DNA from: Halieaceae bacterium
GTDB lineage: Bacteria > Pseudomonadota > Gammaproteobacteria > Pseudomonadales > Halieaceae
Length of the DNA stretch: 64,000 nt
NCBI GenBank assembly: GCA_902520195.1
Contig: CABYND010000008.1
Coordinates: 1-64,000 of the forward strand
Direction: 5' to 3'
Shown here: positions 8,592 through 17,729 of the stretch, one piece after another
How positions within the stretch are numbered: the stretch's first letter is position 1
How the letters are laid out: each line of letters starts with the position of its first letter
The notes under the pieces: model-generated
What the model saw: the letters and a program-made list of their open reading frames with translations, nothing else
Databases searched by the model: none
What the model was told of the DNA's origin: nothing
Translations under genes and position numbers: made by a program

Positions 8592-9422
8592 GCCGACCAG
8601 CGTGTAGGCTTTGACTGGCTCGCCCGTGATCACCCAGATCAGCACCAGCGATAGCGGGGGCGATAAAAAGATCAGGCTGGAAATCCGTAGGGTCGAGGTG
8701 GTCGCTTTCATGGCGCCCATCCACAATACGAAAGCGAGACCCATCTCGAAGAGCCCCACATAGAGTCCGCCGGCCCAGCCTTGCCATAAGGTGGGAAAGG
8801 GCGTGCTACTCCACCAGAGCAGGGCGAGTAACAGCGGCAGCGCACCCGAGAAATTGAGAAACAGGTTCACCTCCGGGTCCAAAGACAGCCGGGTATTGAT
8901 GACCCAGTAGAGACTCCATAGCACAGTACTGAGGAGGGCAAGCCCCACACCCAGGGGTTGTGCGAAATCCAGAGACAAGGGCGCACCCCGGGTGGCGATC
9001 ACCAAAATGCCGCTATAACTGATGCAGGCTGCTAGTAGCGCCCCCGCACTTAAACGCTGACGCAACAGTGGCGCCGCGAGGAGTGCCAGTGTGATCCCCC
9101 ATGAGTAGTTGATCGCCATGGCTTCCTGCGCCGGCAGCCGGTCATAGGCTGCAAAGAGCACGAGGTAATAGAGTCCGGGATTCAGCCAGCCTACGAGCAA
9201 GCCGGTGGCGCGAGCTTTAGACGACGTCACCCGCAGGGCACTCCGGCGCTCGGGCGCGCTCAACCTGATCGCAAAAAAACACCAGCTAACAACGGTGGCC
9301 AGAGTCACGAGCTGCAAGGCGGTGAGATATTGAAGGCTCAGGCTAAAGGCCGTGGCGACCGTGCTCCATAACATCACGGCTCCCAAACCCAGTTTGACGG
9401 CGCGGCGGTCGGTGTCTTGCAT
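8541..9422 (-). CDS. EamA/DMT-family transporter
   Basis: Inner-membrane drug/metabolite transporter of 293 residues with ten hydrophobic segments arranged as two five-helix EamA repeats (about residues 10-140 and 150-285). The end of the second repeat (LIFLSPPLSLVLIWVITGEP, then TLVGLVLILFGL) is typical. Substrate is unknown; relatives export amino acids or metabolites. Its 3' end overlaps modC by 51 bases in the convergent orientation, and its start is divergent from the carbonic anhydrase-like gene with about 95 bases between. Confidence 0.85.
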   Translation of the reverse strand: MQDTDRRAVKLGLGAVMLWSTVATAFSLSLQYLTALQLVTLATVVSWCFFAIRLSAPERRSALRVTSSKARATGLLVGWLNPGLYYLVLFAAYDRLPAQEAMAINYSWGITLALLAAPLLRQRLSAGALLAACISYSGILVIATRGAPLSLDFAQPLGVGLALLSTVLWSLYWVINTRLSLDPEVNLFLNFSGALPLLLALLWWSSTPFPTLWQGWAGGLYVGLFEMGLAFVLWMGAMKATTSTLRISSLIFLSPPLSLVLIWVITGEPVKAYTLVGLVLILFGLDLQRRAES

Positions 9423-9517
9423 GAATGATATTCCGGTCAGGTGCGTCGGTTAGCCTTAGCGATTCAAGGCGCTACGTGACAAGATACGCGCTCCCCGAGC
9501 ACATAGGAGCACACAGC

Positions 9518-10072
9518 ATGGGACACATTGGTGAGCATGTCACCCTCGACGACCCGGCCTACATTCACGAGAGTGCATGGTTATATGGCAAGGTCTATGT
9601 GGGTCCCGGTGCCTCCATCTGGCCCAATGTTGTCACCCGCGCCGAGACCTATGAGATCCGGATTGGCGCGCGGACCAACATTCAGGACTTCGTGATGATT
9701 CATGTGGGGATCGCCTCGCCCACGATTATTGGGGAGGACTGTTCGATTACGCACCATGCGACCCTGCACGGGTGTAAAATCGGCGATCGGTGTTTGATCG
9801 GCATCAATGCCACCATAATGGATGGTGCCAAATTAGGTGAGAACTCGATCGTTGCGGGCCATACGATCATCACCGAGAACAAGGAGTTCCCCCCCAACTC
9901 GGTGATTGCCGGAGTGCCCGGCAAGGTTGTCGCAACGCGTGACTGCGGTGAGGCAAACCGGCTGAACGCGCAGTTCTACAGTGCTTGTGCAGAGCAGTAC
10001 AGCCAAGGTAGGGATCGATTATCTGACGACGCGATGGCGCAATTTGCGAGTCTCGCAAAACCCATAGATTGA
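9518..10072 (+). CDS. Gamma carbonic anhydrase-like hexapeptide-repeat protein
   Basis: Left-handed beta-helix protein of 184 residues, the usual size for the YrdA/PaaY/gamma-carbonic anhydrase family. Hexapeptide turns run from GKVYVGPGASIWPNVV to NSVIAGVPGKVV. Histidines suited to zinc binding occur in MIHVG and ITHHATLHG. The ATG at 9518 has AGGAG eight bases upstream and fits the family start (GHIGEHVTLDDPAYIHESAW); an in-frame ATG at 9425 would add an unrelated leader. Whether it hydrates CO2 or acts as a thioesterase/acyltransferase relative is not decidable here. A SulP transporter lies close by. Confidence 0.85.
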   Translation: MGHIGEHVTLDDPAYIHESAWLYGKVYVGPGASIWPNVVTRAETYEIRIGARTNIQDFVMIHVGIASPTIIGEDCSITHHATLHGCKIGDRCLIGINATIMDGAKLGENSIVAGHTIITENKEFPPNSVIAGVPGKVVATRDCGEANRLNAQFYSACAEQYSQGRDRLSDDAMAQFASLAKPID

Positions 10073-10153
10073 CCTTCGTCAATCTGGCGGGTCGGGGATG
10101 CTATAAACACCGGTTCCCTAATTAGTGGCGAGGGATGAGGCGAGGTGCGCGTG

Positions 10154-10528
10154 TCAGTGGTTGGGTGGGGCTGCCACTCTGCCAGTGGCGGCCAGCAGAG
10201 CCTTGAGACCGCCGACATTTTTTGCCCCGGCAAAACCCGATGACTGCAACTTGATTTCTGCCTGACCCGAGCGGTTACCGCTGCGGCAATAGAGAAGTAC
10301 GGTCTGATCTTTGTCCACGTTGCGCGCGCGTATTCCCTGAACAATGTCCTCGTGGGGAATGTTGATTGCTCCCGGAAAGTGCCCCTCTGCGAACTCCTCG
10401 GCTGTCCGCACATCGACTACCAGCGTCGGCTTAGCTACGGGACCAACTTGTGCTGCTCCGGCTGAGGCGTCAGACGCATGTGCAGACCCGAGAGTCAGTG
10501 TCATGAGCGCAGCGATGACCCATCTCAT
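10154..10528 (-). CDS. Periplasmic single-domain rhodanese-like protein
   Basis: Small (124 aa) protein with a signal peptide ending in GSAHAS and one rhodanese domain: VVDVRTAEEFAEGHFPGAINIP and the active-site loop CRSGNRSG with its catalytic cysteine. Members such as PspE/GlpE transfer sulfane sulfur to cyanide or thioredoxin; periplasmic ones have unclear roles. It lies 85 bases downstream of the SulP gene on the same strand, possibly co-transcribed with it. Confidence 0.85.
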   Translation of the reverse strand: MRWVIAALMTLTLGSAHASDASAGAAQVGPVAKPTLVVDVRTAEEFAEGHFPGAINIPHEDIVQGIRARNVDKDQTVLLYCRSGNRSGQAEIKLQSSGFAGAKNVGGLKALLAATGRVAAPPNH

Positions 10529-10613
10529 AGCGATTGACCTGTCCAGCTCTGAGGGGGCTAGTGTATCAGGCCCCGCCCGGACTAATTCGCGAGCCGTTCA
10601 GGTGGCACCGGCC

Positions 10614-12281
10614 TTATGCTGGAGCGGATGAGTTGCCGCTTCCGTTAGCTGAGTCGGCGTTTTCAAAAATCCAGTCTCGGGCGGCTGACAGGGCGTCGAC
10701 TCTGGTCTCAAAGCGTGATGTCACAGGAATCAGCTCACTCACACCTAGACCTTCGAGGCTGGCCGTGACCTGCTCATTAATCCCGCAAACATATAGATGC
10801 TTGCCAGCGTGCGCCGCGTCCAGAGCAATCGTTTCTACCGCGCGCGCGGCAGAGACATCCATAAACGGCACTTTGCTGAAGTCCAACACCAATGAAGTGT
10901 GATGGGTGGGGCTGATTCGCTCGCGTACATGGTGTCCTAAATCGGCGGCCGCGCCAAAACTGAGCGGCCCTCCAAGATCAAAATAAGTGAGACGATTATC
11001 GCACTCGTTAAGTAAAGTGCTCTCGAGTTCAGATAGGCCATCGACTGCCTCCGAGTTCTCTCCCGCAGCGGCGGCCAGCTGCGCATCGGCCACTTGTTTG
11101 ACAAACGCCAACGCGGCGACCACGACTCCAGCGACAACAGCGGTGATGAGATCGACAAATACCGTGAGGCTCAACACCATTACCATCAGGGCCAAGTCGA
11201 AGCGGGGGCCACGGTGTGCATGTTTCAAGTATGAGACATCGATAATATCGTAACCCACTTTGACGAGAATCCCCGCGAGCACTGCATGGGGGATTTTTGA
11301 TGCCAGCGGCGCCAGCACCACCACAACGGCCAGTAACAACAGACTGTGCAACATTCCGGAAATCTTGGTCATGCCTCCTGTGCGAATGTTGACCACCGTA
11401 CGCATGGTGGCTCCGGCACCAGGAATACCGCCAAAGAAACCGGCGATGGTGTTGCCCACTCCTTGGCCAATGAGCTCCCGGTTGGAGTGATGCCGCGTGC
11501 GGGTCATATTGTCTGCAACGAGAGAGGTCAGCAGGCTGTCTATTGCGCCGAGCACGGCGAGAATCATTGCTGCCTCGAAAACGATCAGCAGCGTATCGCT
11601 GGAGAAGGCGGGCATGATGAATTGGGGAAGCCCCGTTGGGATGTCCCCCAGCACCGGCACGGTGTTCAAACCCAGACTGGCAACGGTACCCGTGATAAGT
11701 GCTGCGAGGGGGCCTGGCAAATATCGCCCCCACTTCGCGGGCCACCGGAACACAATCGCTAGGGTCAAAAGGCCGATACCCAAGGCTTCCCAATTGGGAT
11801 TAGACACCGCGTTTGGGACTTCCATCAACGCCGGTATAGTGCCGCTGCCCGCCGGTTCATGGCCAAACAGCCTCGCGAGTTGCAGTGCAATGATGATGCA
11901 GCCGATACCACTCATGAAGCCAGATACGACCGGGTAGGGCACTAGTCTGATGTACTGACCAAATCCCAGTAAACCAAATGCAATCTGAATGACCCCGGCG
12001 AGGACTACGGTGGCAAATACCAGTGAGACATCTCCACTCAGCGAGGCAAATACGCCAGCGAAGACAACAATCATTGGCCCCGTTGGCCCCGAGATCTGTG
12101 AGGGTGTTCCGCCAAACAGCGCGGCAAAAAATCCGACAATAATGGCGCCGTAGACGCCAGCAATGGGTCCCGCACCAGAGGCCTCGCCAAACGCCAATGC
12201 CAGCGGCAACGCTACGACTCCGGCAGTCAAGCCGCCAAAAATGTCTCCCCTGAGGTGAGAGAAATCAAAAAATTTTGTCAT
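10614..12281 (-). CDS. SulP family anion transporter with STAS domain
   Basis: Inner-membrane transporter (555 aa) of the SulP/SLC26 family, which moves sulfate, bicarbonate (BicA) or dicarboxylates. The membrane part opens with DIFGGLTAGVVALPLALAFG and contains the second signature GVVNTIAGFFGGIPGAGATMRT-like stretch near residue 290; the C-terminal STAS domain (about 440-545) includes LVLDFSKVPFMDVSAARAV. ATG at 12281 gives the family N-terminus and has AGGA about ten bases upstream; an upstream in-frame ATG at 12338 is less likely. The neighbouring carbonic anhydrase-like gene makes bicarbonate a reasonable but unproven substrate. Confidence 0.9.
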   Translation of the reverse strand: MTKFFDFSHLRGDIFGGLTAGVVALPLALAFGEASGAGPIAGVYGAIIVGFFAALFGGTPSQISGPTGPMIVVFAGVFASLSGDVSLVFATVVLAGVIQIAFGLLGFGQYIRLVPYPVVSGFMSGIGCIIIALQLARLFGHEPAGSGTIPALMEVPNAVSNPNWEALGIGLLTLAIVFRWPAKWGRYLPGPLAALITGTVASLGLNTVPVLGDIPTGLPQFIMPAFSSDTLLIVFEAAMILAVLGAIDSLLTSLVADNMTRTRHHSNRELIGQGVGNTIAGFFGGIPGAGATMRTVVNIRTGGMTKISGMLHSLLLLAVVVVLAPLASKIPHAVLAGILVKVGYDIIDVSYLKHAHRGPRFDLALMVMVLSLTVFVDLITAVVAGVVVAALAFVKQVADAQLAAAAGENSEAVDGLSELESTLLNECDNRLTYFDLGGPLSFGAAADLGHHVRERISPTHHTSLVLDFSKVPFMDVSAARAVETIALDAAHAGKHLYVCGINEQVTASLEGLGVSELIPVTSRFETRVDALSAARDWIFENADSANGSGNSSAPA

Positions 12282-12388
12282 GGAAATCTTGTCCTGCCGC
12301 ACTCGGGGGCGCTGGAGTATAAGTGGTGATATTGGCACGCGCCAAAAGCTGAGTCTTAGCGAGCATTAGGCCCAAAAAATTGACTACC

Positions 12389-12760
12389 TTAGCCCTCGGG
12401 CATCGCGGAGCTGTGATGCTGCAGAATTTTCCACCCGTCAGCTGTCGCAACATATAGGTAGCTGAAACGCGCGGTAACTGATGATCCATCTCCAAATGTA
12501 AACGTGTAGACGCCTGAGTTTGTCGCGTGTGTTTCGCTCAAAACCGACACATTGGACTCATCGATGACGCCTTGTGGTTTTTTTTGCAGGAAGCTGACGA
12601 AATAGTCCCTGATCTCTTCATGGTTATGGCGTACTTGATTAGAGACGGTGGGTAACAACACCGCGTCGTCAGCGTATAGAGCTGTCACGGAGTCGGGGTC
12701 CAGTGTCGCTAAGGCGGCGTTCCACGTGTCAAAAAGGCCGACTACTTCATCATGAGTCAT
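12389..12760 (-). CDS. SnoaL-like / DUF4440 family protein
   Basis: Cytosolic 123-residue protein with the NTF2-like fold of SgcJ/EcaC and CaMKII-association-domain relatives: VVGLFDTWNAALATLDPDSVTALY followed by ADDAVLLPT, then GVYTFTF and a C-terminal W-K-I-L-QHHSS. Such proteins bind small molecules or multimerise; function unknown. ATG at 12760 has GGAGAA about eight bases upstream; an in-frame ATG at 12817 would overlap the promoter region. It is divergent from the LysR regulator at 12940, and a regulator-type palindrome lies between them. Confidence 0.75.
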   Translation of the reverse strand: MTHDEVVGLFDTWNAALATLDPDSVTALYADDAVLLPTVSNQVRHNHEEIRDYFVSFLQKKPQGVIDESNVSVLSETHATNSGVYTFTFGDGSSVTARFSYLYVATADGWKILQHHSSAMPEG

Positions 12761-12828
12761 GCGTAATTCTCCATTCTTGGGGTGTGCTTTATACGTGATA
12801 GAAAAATCAAAGATCATATAAACTTGTG

Positions 12829-12843
12829 ATAGTTTTTATCTAT
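12829..12843. promoter_or_regulatory. OxyR-type half-operator ATAG-N7-CTAT
   Basis: Bases 12829-12832 are ATAG and 12840-12843 are CTAT with exactly seven bases between. This is the repeating unit of the OxyR operator and satisfies the general LysR T-N11-A rule. It lies in the divergent region between the SnoaL-like gene and the LysR gene; a further ATAG is at 12798. Confidence 0.5.
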
Positions 12844-12939
12844 ATGAATCATGCGTCCCGACTCGGACATTTTTGATTAGGTCATCACGCACAGAGTCGG
12901 CGAATCAACATAGCCAGAAGCTGTTATGGAGAAGGGGTA

Positions 12940-13893
12940 TTGCTGGTGAGACAGGTTAGGGCAGGGCTTGGTCTGGAGCAGTTGACCTTCAAACAAATCC
13001 GGTATTTTCAAGCGATTGCTGAAGCCGGCAGCTTTCGTCGAGCGGCTGATCGGTTGGGCGTCACGCAACCCACATTGACAGTGCAGATAGCGGCGCTTGA
13101 GTCGACATTGAATACGCCACTCTTTGAGCGACAACGAAGTGGTGTCGTTCTGACTCCGGTCGCACGCGACCTCCTGCCTCGAGCCCGTCGAATCGCAGAG
13201 GAGATCAAAGGATTTGCTGAACAGGCTCAGGGTGTCTCGGGTCAGAGCACCTACCGGTTGGGCGTCACCCCTACGCTGGGGCCTTATCTGCTGCCGCGCG
13301 TGTTGCCTGCGGTTCACCGACATTTTGAAAACCTGCGACTGTATGTGCGCGAGGGTATCCCCGCACAGCTTAGTTCTGATCTGAAATCCGCGGCCCACGA
13401 CGTGATTCTCACAACGTTGCCGCTGCAAGGCGAAGATCTCGAGGTGGCGCCCCTGTTTCGTGAATCCTCCAAGTTGGCGGTGCCTTTGGAGCATCCGTTG
13501 GCCAAGAAGTCCGAGATTTTGGCTGAGGATCTGGTGGGCGAGGCGGTACTAACGATTGACGAGCAGCATCTTTATCATCGGCAAATCAGTGCGCTTTGCG
13601 AGAGCTTGGGTGCGACGGTCAACCGGGACTACGAAGGCACGTCGCTGGACACGCTGCGGCAGATGGTGGTGATGGGTATGGGCATCACATTTCTCCCGGC
13701 ATTGTATGTCACCAGTGAAATTGGTGACTCCGATACGCTACGGGTAACTGACGTCGAGGGCGTGACCATGAATCGTGACCATGCGTTGGTTTGGCGCCGT
13801 CGATCCCCCGCGCGACTGTTTTTTCGGCAATTGGCGGAAACCATGAGAGCGATTATTGACGAACAATTAGTAGGGGAGGTAACGCCCTTGTGA
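12940..13893 (+). CDS. LysR-family regulator, OxyR-like, lacking the peroxidatic cysteine
   Basis: DNA-binding transcription factor. The N-terminal winged helix-turn-helix (LTFKQIRYFQAIAEAGSF) and the co-inducer domain align with OxyR throughout (GVTPTLGPYLLPRVLP; GTSLDTLRQMVVMGMGITFLPAL). The OxyR redox pair C199/C208 corresponds here to L211 and C220 (QHLYHRQISALC), so the peroxidatic cysteine is missing and classical disulfide sensing is impossible. Start is TTG 12940 or, better placed after AAGGGG, GTG 12946. Its likely target is the divergent SnoaL-like gene through the intergenic ATAG-N7-CTAT site. Confidence 0.85.
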   Translation: MLVRQVRAGLGLEQLTFKQIRYFQAIAEAGSFRRAADRLGVTQPTLTVQIAALESTLNTPLFERQRSGVVLTPVARDLLPRARRIAEEIKGFAEQAQGVSGQSTYRLGVTPTLGPYLLPRVLPAVHRHFENLRLYVREGIPAQLSSDLKSAAHDVILTTLPLQGEDLEVAPLFRESSKLAVPLEHPLAKKSEILAEDLVGEAVLTIDEQHLYHRQISALCESLGATVNRDYEGTSLDTLRQMVVMGMGITFLPALYVTSEIGDSDTLRVTDVEGVTMNRDHALVWRRRSPARLFFRQLAETMRAIIDEQLVGEVTPL

Positions 13894-14067
13894 GGCAAGG
13901 CGGTGCGCCATTTACCTAGACACGGGCAAAGTGCCCCATCCCTAGGTTAAGGTCGCGCAAGGCCAGCACATCATATGATCGGCTGGCCGTAAACAAGTAG
14001 CAGAAACCTCGCAATGCGCCCCGCGATGCCTCACAATGCGCCCGCCTCATTAGTCGTGCACGGTGTT

Positions 14068-15252
14068 ATGCATCGGATTAAAACCTACAACGCTATTTCT
14101 TCTAAAGGACTCGATCGGTTCGAGCTAGAACGTTATGAAGTAGGGCAGGACATTGCCAACCCTGATGCCCTATTGCTTAGAAGCTACAAGCTTAAGGAAG
14201 ATGAGATTCCCGATTCCGTGACCGCTATCGCGCGGGCAGGCGCCGGGTTCAATAACATCCCTCTGGCGCGATGCAGTGAGCGCGGTATCCCCGTTTTTAA
14301 TACCCCCGGTGCTAATGCAAACGCGGTAAAGGAGCTAGCGGTCGCCGCCATGTTACTGGCCTCCAGAGATATCGTGGGTGGCATTGCCTTTGCTCAGTCG
14401 CAGGATGCCACGATGTCAGCGCAGGATATGAATGCGTTGATGGAGCGGGAAAAGAAGCGATTTGCTGGTGCCGAACTCGCGGGCAAAACGCTGGGGGTGG
14501 TGGGCTTGGGCGCGATCGGCAGTCTGGTGGCGCGGATGGGTCTTGATTTTGAGATGGATGTTGTGGGTTTTGATCCGGCGCTATCTGTCGAGGCCGCGTG
14601 GCGCCTGCCTAGCGATGTGCAGCGAATGGAAAACGTACAATCGCTGGTGGCCCGAAGCGATTTTGTGAGTCTTCACTTACCCGTGCTGGACAGCACTCGC
14701 GGTTTAGTGAACGCAGAGATGCTGAGTCACCTCAAGCAAGGGAGTTGCCTGCTGAACTTTGCCCGGGAAGAAATCGTATTGATTGACGCGGTTGTGTCTG
14801 CATTGAACAGCGGACAATTGAGAAGGTACGTGACTGATTTCCCTCATCCCCAGTTGCTGGGTCGCCAGGACACTTTACTGATGCCCCACATTGGCGCCAG
14901 CACTGCGGAAGCCGAGGAGAACTGTGCTGTGATGGCGGCCAATCAGCTGAAAGCTTTCCTCGAGCACGGCAACATCCGGAACTCTGTCAACTTCCCGGCG
15001 ATAGAGTTGGATAGAACTACCGATTATCGCATCACCATTGCTAACCGAAACGAGCCTGGCACGCTGAGTCATATTCTGACTTTGATAGGCGATGACGGCT
15101 TAAACGTTGCGGATCTGCTCAATAAGAGTGTTGGCGACATTGCCTACAATATCGTCGACCTCGACGAGCTACCTCAGCAAGCGCTGCTGGATAAAATAGG
15201 TGGGCTTGAGGGAGTGATTAATCTTCGATTGATCGAGGGGGAACCCGCTTAA
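14068..15252 (+). CDS. serA: D-3-phosphoglycerate dehydrogenase
   Basis: First step of serine biosynthesis: 3-phosphoglycerate oxidation by NAD. 394 residues with substrate domain (IARAGAGFNNIPLARC, FNTPGANANAVKEL), Rossmann NAD site GVVGLGAIGSLVAR, catalytic histidine in LMPHIGASTAEAEEN, and a C-terminal ACT domain (about 325-394) for serine feedback. This is the short form found in many marine bacteria. ATG at 14068 gives the family start MHRIKTYNAISSKGLDRF; an upstream in-frame ATG at 14014 adds 18 unmatched residues. Followed by a threonine aldolase gene, which fits glycine/serine metabolism. Confidence 0.9.
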   Translation: MHRIKTYNAISSKGLDRFELERYEVGQDIANPDALLLRSYKLKEDEIPDSVTAIARAGAGFNNIPLARCSERGIPVFNTPGANANAVKELAVAAMLLASRDIVGGIAFAQSQDATMSAQDMNALMEREKKRFAGAELAGKTLGVVGLGAIGSLVARMGLDFEMDVVGFDPALSVEAAWRLPSDVQRMENVQSLVARSDFVSLHLPVLDSTRGLVNAEMLSHLKQGSCLLNFAREEIVLIDAVVSALNSGQLRRYVTDFPHPQLLGRQDTLLMPHIGASTAEAEENCAVMAANQLKAFLEHGNIRNSVNFPAIELDRTTDYRITIANRNEPGTLSHILTLIGDDGLNVADLLNKSVGDIAYNIVDLDELPQQALLDKIGGLEGVINLRLIEGEPA

Positions 15253-15384
15253 CCTGAGACTTCGATCTCCGCCATTTGCTTGGTGGCATTGGCGAGGTGC
15301 GCGGAGCGAAGTCCGTAACATAAGTCTGCAAGCTCATTAATTTTATGCCGCTGAGGCTACAGGACGGATACGGAGCTCATCCAA

Positions 15385-16413
15385 TTGAATTTTGTTTCTG
15401 ACAATCAAGCGGGAGTCCACGAATCGGTATTAGCAGCGCTTGAGGAAGCCAATAGCGGCAGCTCGCCTGGTTACGGTGAGGATAAGTTGACTGCGGCTGC
15501 AGAAAAGTCAGTCAGCGCGGTTTTCGAGACCGATTGTGATGTTTTCTTTGTGACCACCGGCACGGCCGCAAATGCGCTTGCCATGAGTGCGCTTTGTCCG
15601 CCTTGGGGTGCAATCTACTGTCACGAGGGCGCTCATATCCAGAACGACGAGAATACTGCGGTCGAATTGTTGACGGGTGGTGCACGTATGGTGCCCATCG
15701 CGGGTGAGGCGGGTAAGCCTGACCCGCAACTGATGCGAGCTCACATGACCACCGCCACGATTCACGGTGTACACAACGCGCGCCCGGGCGCCATCAGTCT
15801 CTCGAATGTCAGCGAGTCGGGAACCGTTTTCAGCCCTGAAGATATTGCACCGTATAGTGCGCTGGCAGATGAATTCAGATTGACTTTGCATATGGATGGA
15901 GCGCGCTTTGCAAATGCTGTGGTGGCGTCAGAGGCGAGCCCAGCAGATTTAACCTGGAGAAGTGGGATCGATTGCCTCAGCTTTGGCCTGACCAAAAATG
16001 GTGGCATCGCAGCTGAAGCTGTTGTGATGTTTGACCAAGCCATGGCGGAACAGTTTGCTTTTCGTCGTAAGCGCGCCGGTCATCTCTGGTCAAAACAGCG
16101 ATTTCTAGCAGCGCAGTGGCTAGCTCTGCTTAAAAATGACTTGTGGCTTTCCAATGCGCGTCACGCCAATGCCATGGCCCACCGCTTGGCCGCTGGTTTC
16201 AAGGCTCATCCGTGCATTGAATTACCGTGGCCTGTTGATGCCAACGAGCTTTTCCCGGTGGTGCCTGACCACCTCCGTGAGCGGTTTAGAGAGGCTGGGT
16301 TGGAATTCTATGACTGGCCAGCTCAGTCCGATATGACCCGATTCGTAACTCATTTTGCGACGGATCCTGAGGACATTGAGCGAGCAATTGAAATCATCGC
16401 AAGTAAAAAGTGA
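15385..16413 (+). CDS. ltaE: Low-specificity threonine aldolase family
   Basis: PLP enzyme cleaving L-threonine/allo-threonine to glycine and acetaldehyde. 342 residues, family length. Landmarks: NFVSDNQAG start, YGEDKLTAAAEKSVSAVF, the aromatic/histidine region CHEGAHIQNDE, LHMDGARFANA with the PLP-ring aspartate, and the Schiff-base lysine in LSFGLTKNGG. Translation starts at TTG 15385: GGAG lies nine bases upstream and no ATG or GTG is suitably placed. It follows serA by about 130 bases on the same strand. Confidence 0.88.
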   Translation: MNFVSDNQAGVHESVLAALEEANSGSSPGYGEDKLTAAAEKSVSAVFETDCDVFFVTTGTAANALAMSALCPPWGAIYCHEGAHIQNDENTAVELLTGGARMVPIAGEAGKPDPQLMRAHMTTATIHGVHNARPGAISLSNVSESGTVFSPEDIAPYSALADEFRLTLHMDGARFANAVVASEASPADLTWRSGIDCLSFGLTKNGGIAAEAVVMFDQAMAEQFAFRRKRAGHLWSKQRFLAAQWLALLKNDLWLSNARHANAMAHRLAAGFKAHPCIELPWPVDANELFPVVPDHLRERFREAGLEFYDWPAQSDMTRFVTHFATDPEDIERAIEIIASKK

Positions 16414-16557
16414 TTGGGTTTTCCCGTCCTTGCCAGAGGACGGTCTTACGAGTAGCTGAGGTATTCCTTAGCTGCCCGTCGTTACAAGTCTGGTGATTGA
16501 TTTGACCTTTCACAAGATGGCCATTGAGTGCCTCACGGCTGGGGCGCATTCATTGCG

Positions 16558-17634
16558 CTATCGAGCGATCTGAAAGACATCGCCCTCTTCAGTGACTGCG
16601 ATAATACCGCCGTCTCCCAACACGCGGACGTCCCGGACCCGACCTTTGATTTCAGGAAAGATTGCCTCGTCAAGGACAACCGTATCGCCGTCGAGCTTCA
16701 GTCGCCGCATCTCCTCGTTAATCAGCGAGCCCAGTAGCAAGTCGCCTTGCCATTCAGGGAATAGGTCACCGCGGTAGATTGCCAGTCCCGATGGTCCGAT
16801 GCTGGGCACCCAGTACTGAAGTGGCTGCTCCATACCCTCGGCTTCAGTGAAAGGAGAGATAACCGCGCCGCTGTAGTCGACCCCGTAGGTTATCGCCGGC
16901 CAGCCGTAGTTTCGCCCTGCCTGAATATGGTTCAGTTCATCACCACCTTTGGGCCCGTGTTCCATCATGAGAATGCGTCCGGTGGCTTCGTCATATATCA
17001 AACCCTGTGGGTTTCGGTGACCGTAGGAAAAGACTCGTGGGGCCTCGTTCGGGAACGGATTATCTGCGGGCGATGTGCCATCGGTATTGATGCGGAGTAG
17101 CTTGCCCAGCTCCCAATCTAAGTTCTGTGCTTCCTCACGGTACCTGTAGCCTTCACCCACAGTGACTAGCAGCGTGCCATCAGGAAGAAATGCGAGCTTG
17201 CCGCCGTAGTGGGCAGGTCCCTCTTTATCTGGGCCAACCTCCAGAATGGTCTTTATGTCGCGTAGCTTGTCGCCGTCGAGCTTCGCTTTCACCACAGTTG
17301 TTCGGTTGGCAGATTTATCCCCCCCTGCGAAGCTCAGATAGATCATTCTGTTGTTAGCGAAGTCCGTGTCGGCTAGCACCTCTAGAAGTCCGCCTTGACT
17401 AGCGAAATAAACGGGCGGGGTTCCTGTTATGGGGGTGATGCTGCCGTTGGGCTCTAGCCTCACTAGCCGACCCGATTTTTCAGTTACCAAATATGTGCCG
17501 TCTTCAATGGGAGCGACTGACCAAGGCTCATCCAAACCGGTTGCCAGGGTTTTGACTTGGTAGTCTTGTGTTGAGCCTGCACAGAAAGAGCTGAGACAGA
17601 GTAGCCATAGGAGGGAGGATTGGAGCGCGCGCAT
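16558..17634 (-). CDS. Soluble aldose/sorbosone dehydrogenase, PQQ-type beta-propeller
   Basis: Exported 358-residue protein with a signal peptide (ending near FCAGST) and a six-bladed propeller of the YliI/glucose-sorbosone dehydrogenase family. Typical motifs: LDEPWSVAPIEDGTYLVTEKSGRLVRL, the histidine-bearing YGGKLAFLPDGTLLVTVG, YGHRNPQGLIYD, and MEHGPKGGDELNHI. Members oxidise aldose sugars with PQQ; no PQQ-synthesis genes lie in the window. Convergent with the threonine aldolase gene and divergent from the small membrane protein at 17730. Confidence 0.87.
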   Translation of the reverse strand: MRALQSSLLWLLCLSSFCAGSTQDYQVKTLATGLDEPWSVAPIEDGTYLVTEKSGRLVRLEPNGSITPITGTPPVYFASQGGLLEVLADTDFANNRMIYLSFAGGDKSANRTTVVKAKLDGDKLRDIKTILEVGPDKEGPAHYGGKLAFLPDGTLLVTVGEGYRYREEAQNLDWELGKLLRINTDGTSPADNPFPNEAPRVFSYGHRNPQGLIYDEATGRILMMEHGPKGGDELNHIQAGRNYGWPAITYGVDYSGAVISPFTEAEGMEQPLQYWVPSIGPSGLAIYRGDLFPEWQGDLLLGSLINEEMRRLKLDGDTVVLDEAIFPEIKGRVRDVRVLGDGGIIAVTEEGDVFQIAR

Positions 17635-17729
17635 GCAGAAAGGTCCTGAAAAATGAGTCAGCTAAGCTACGCCAGCGTAACATCAGCGGATTCTGGGAAA
17701 CGCTTCACTTTTGGAGATGAATAAATCTT

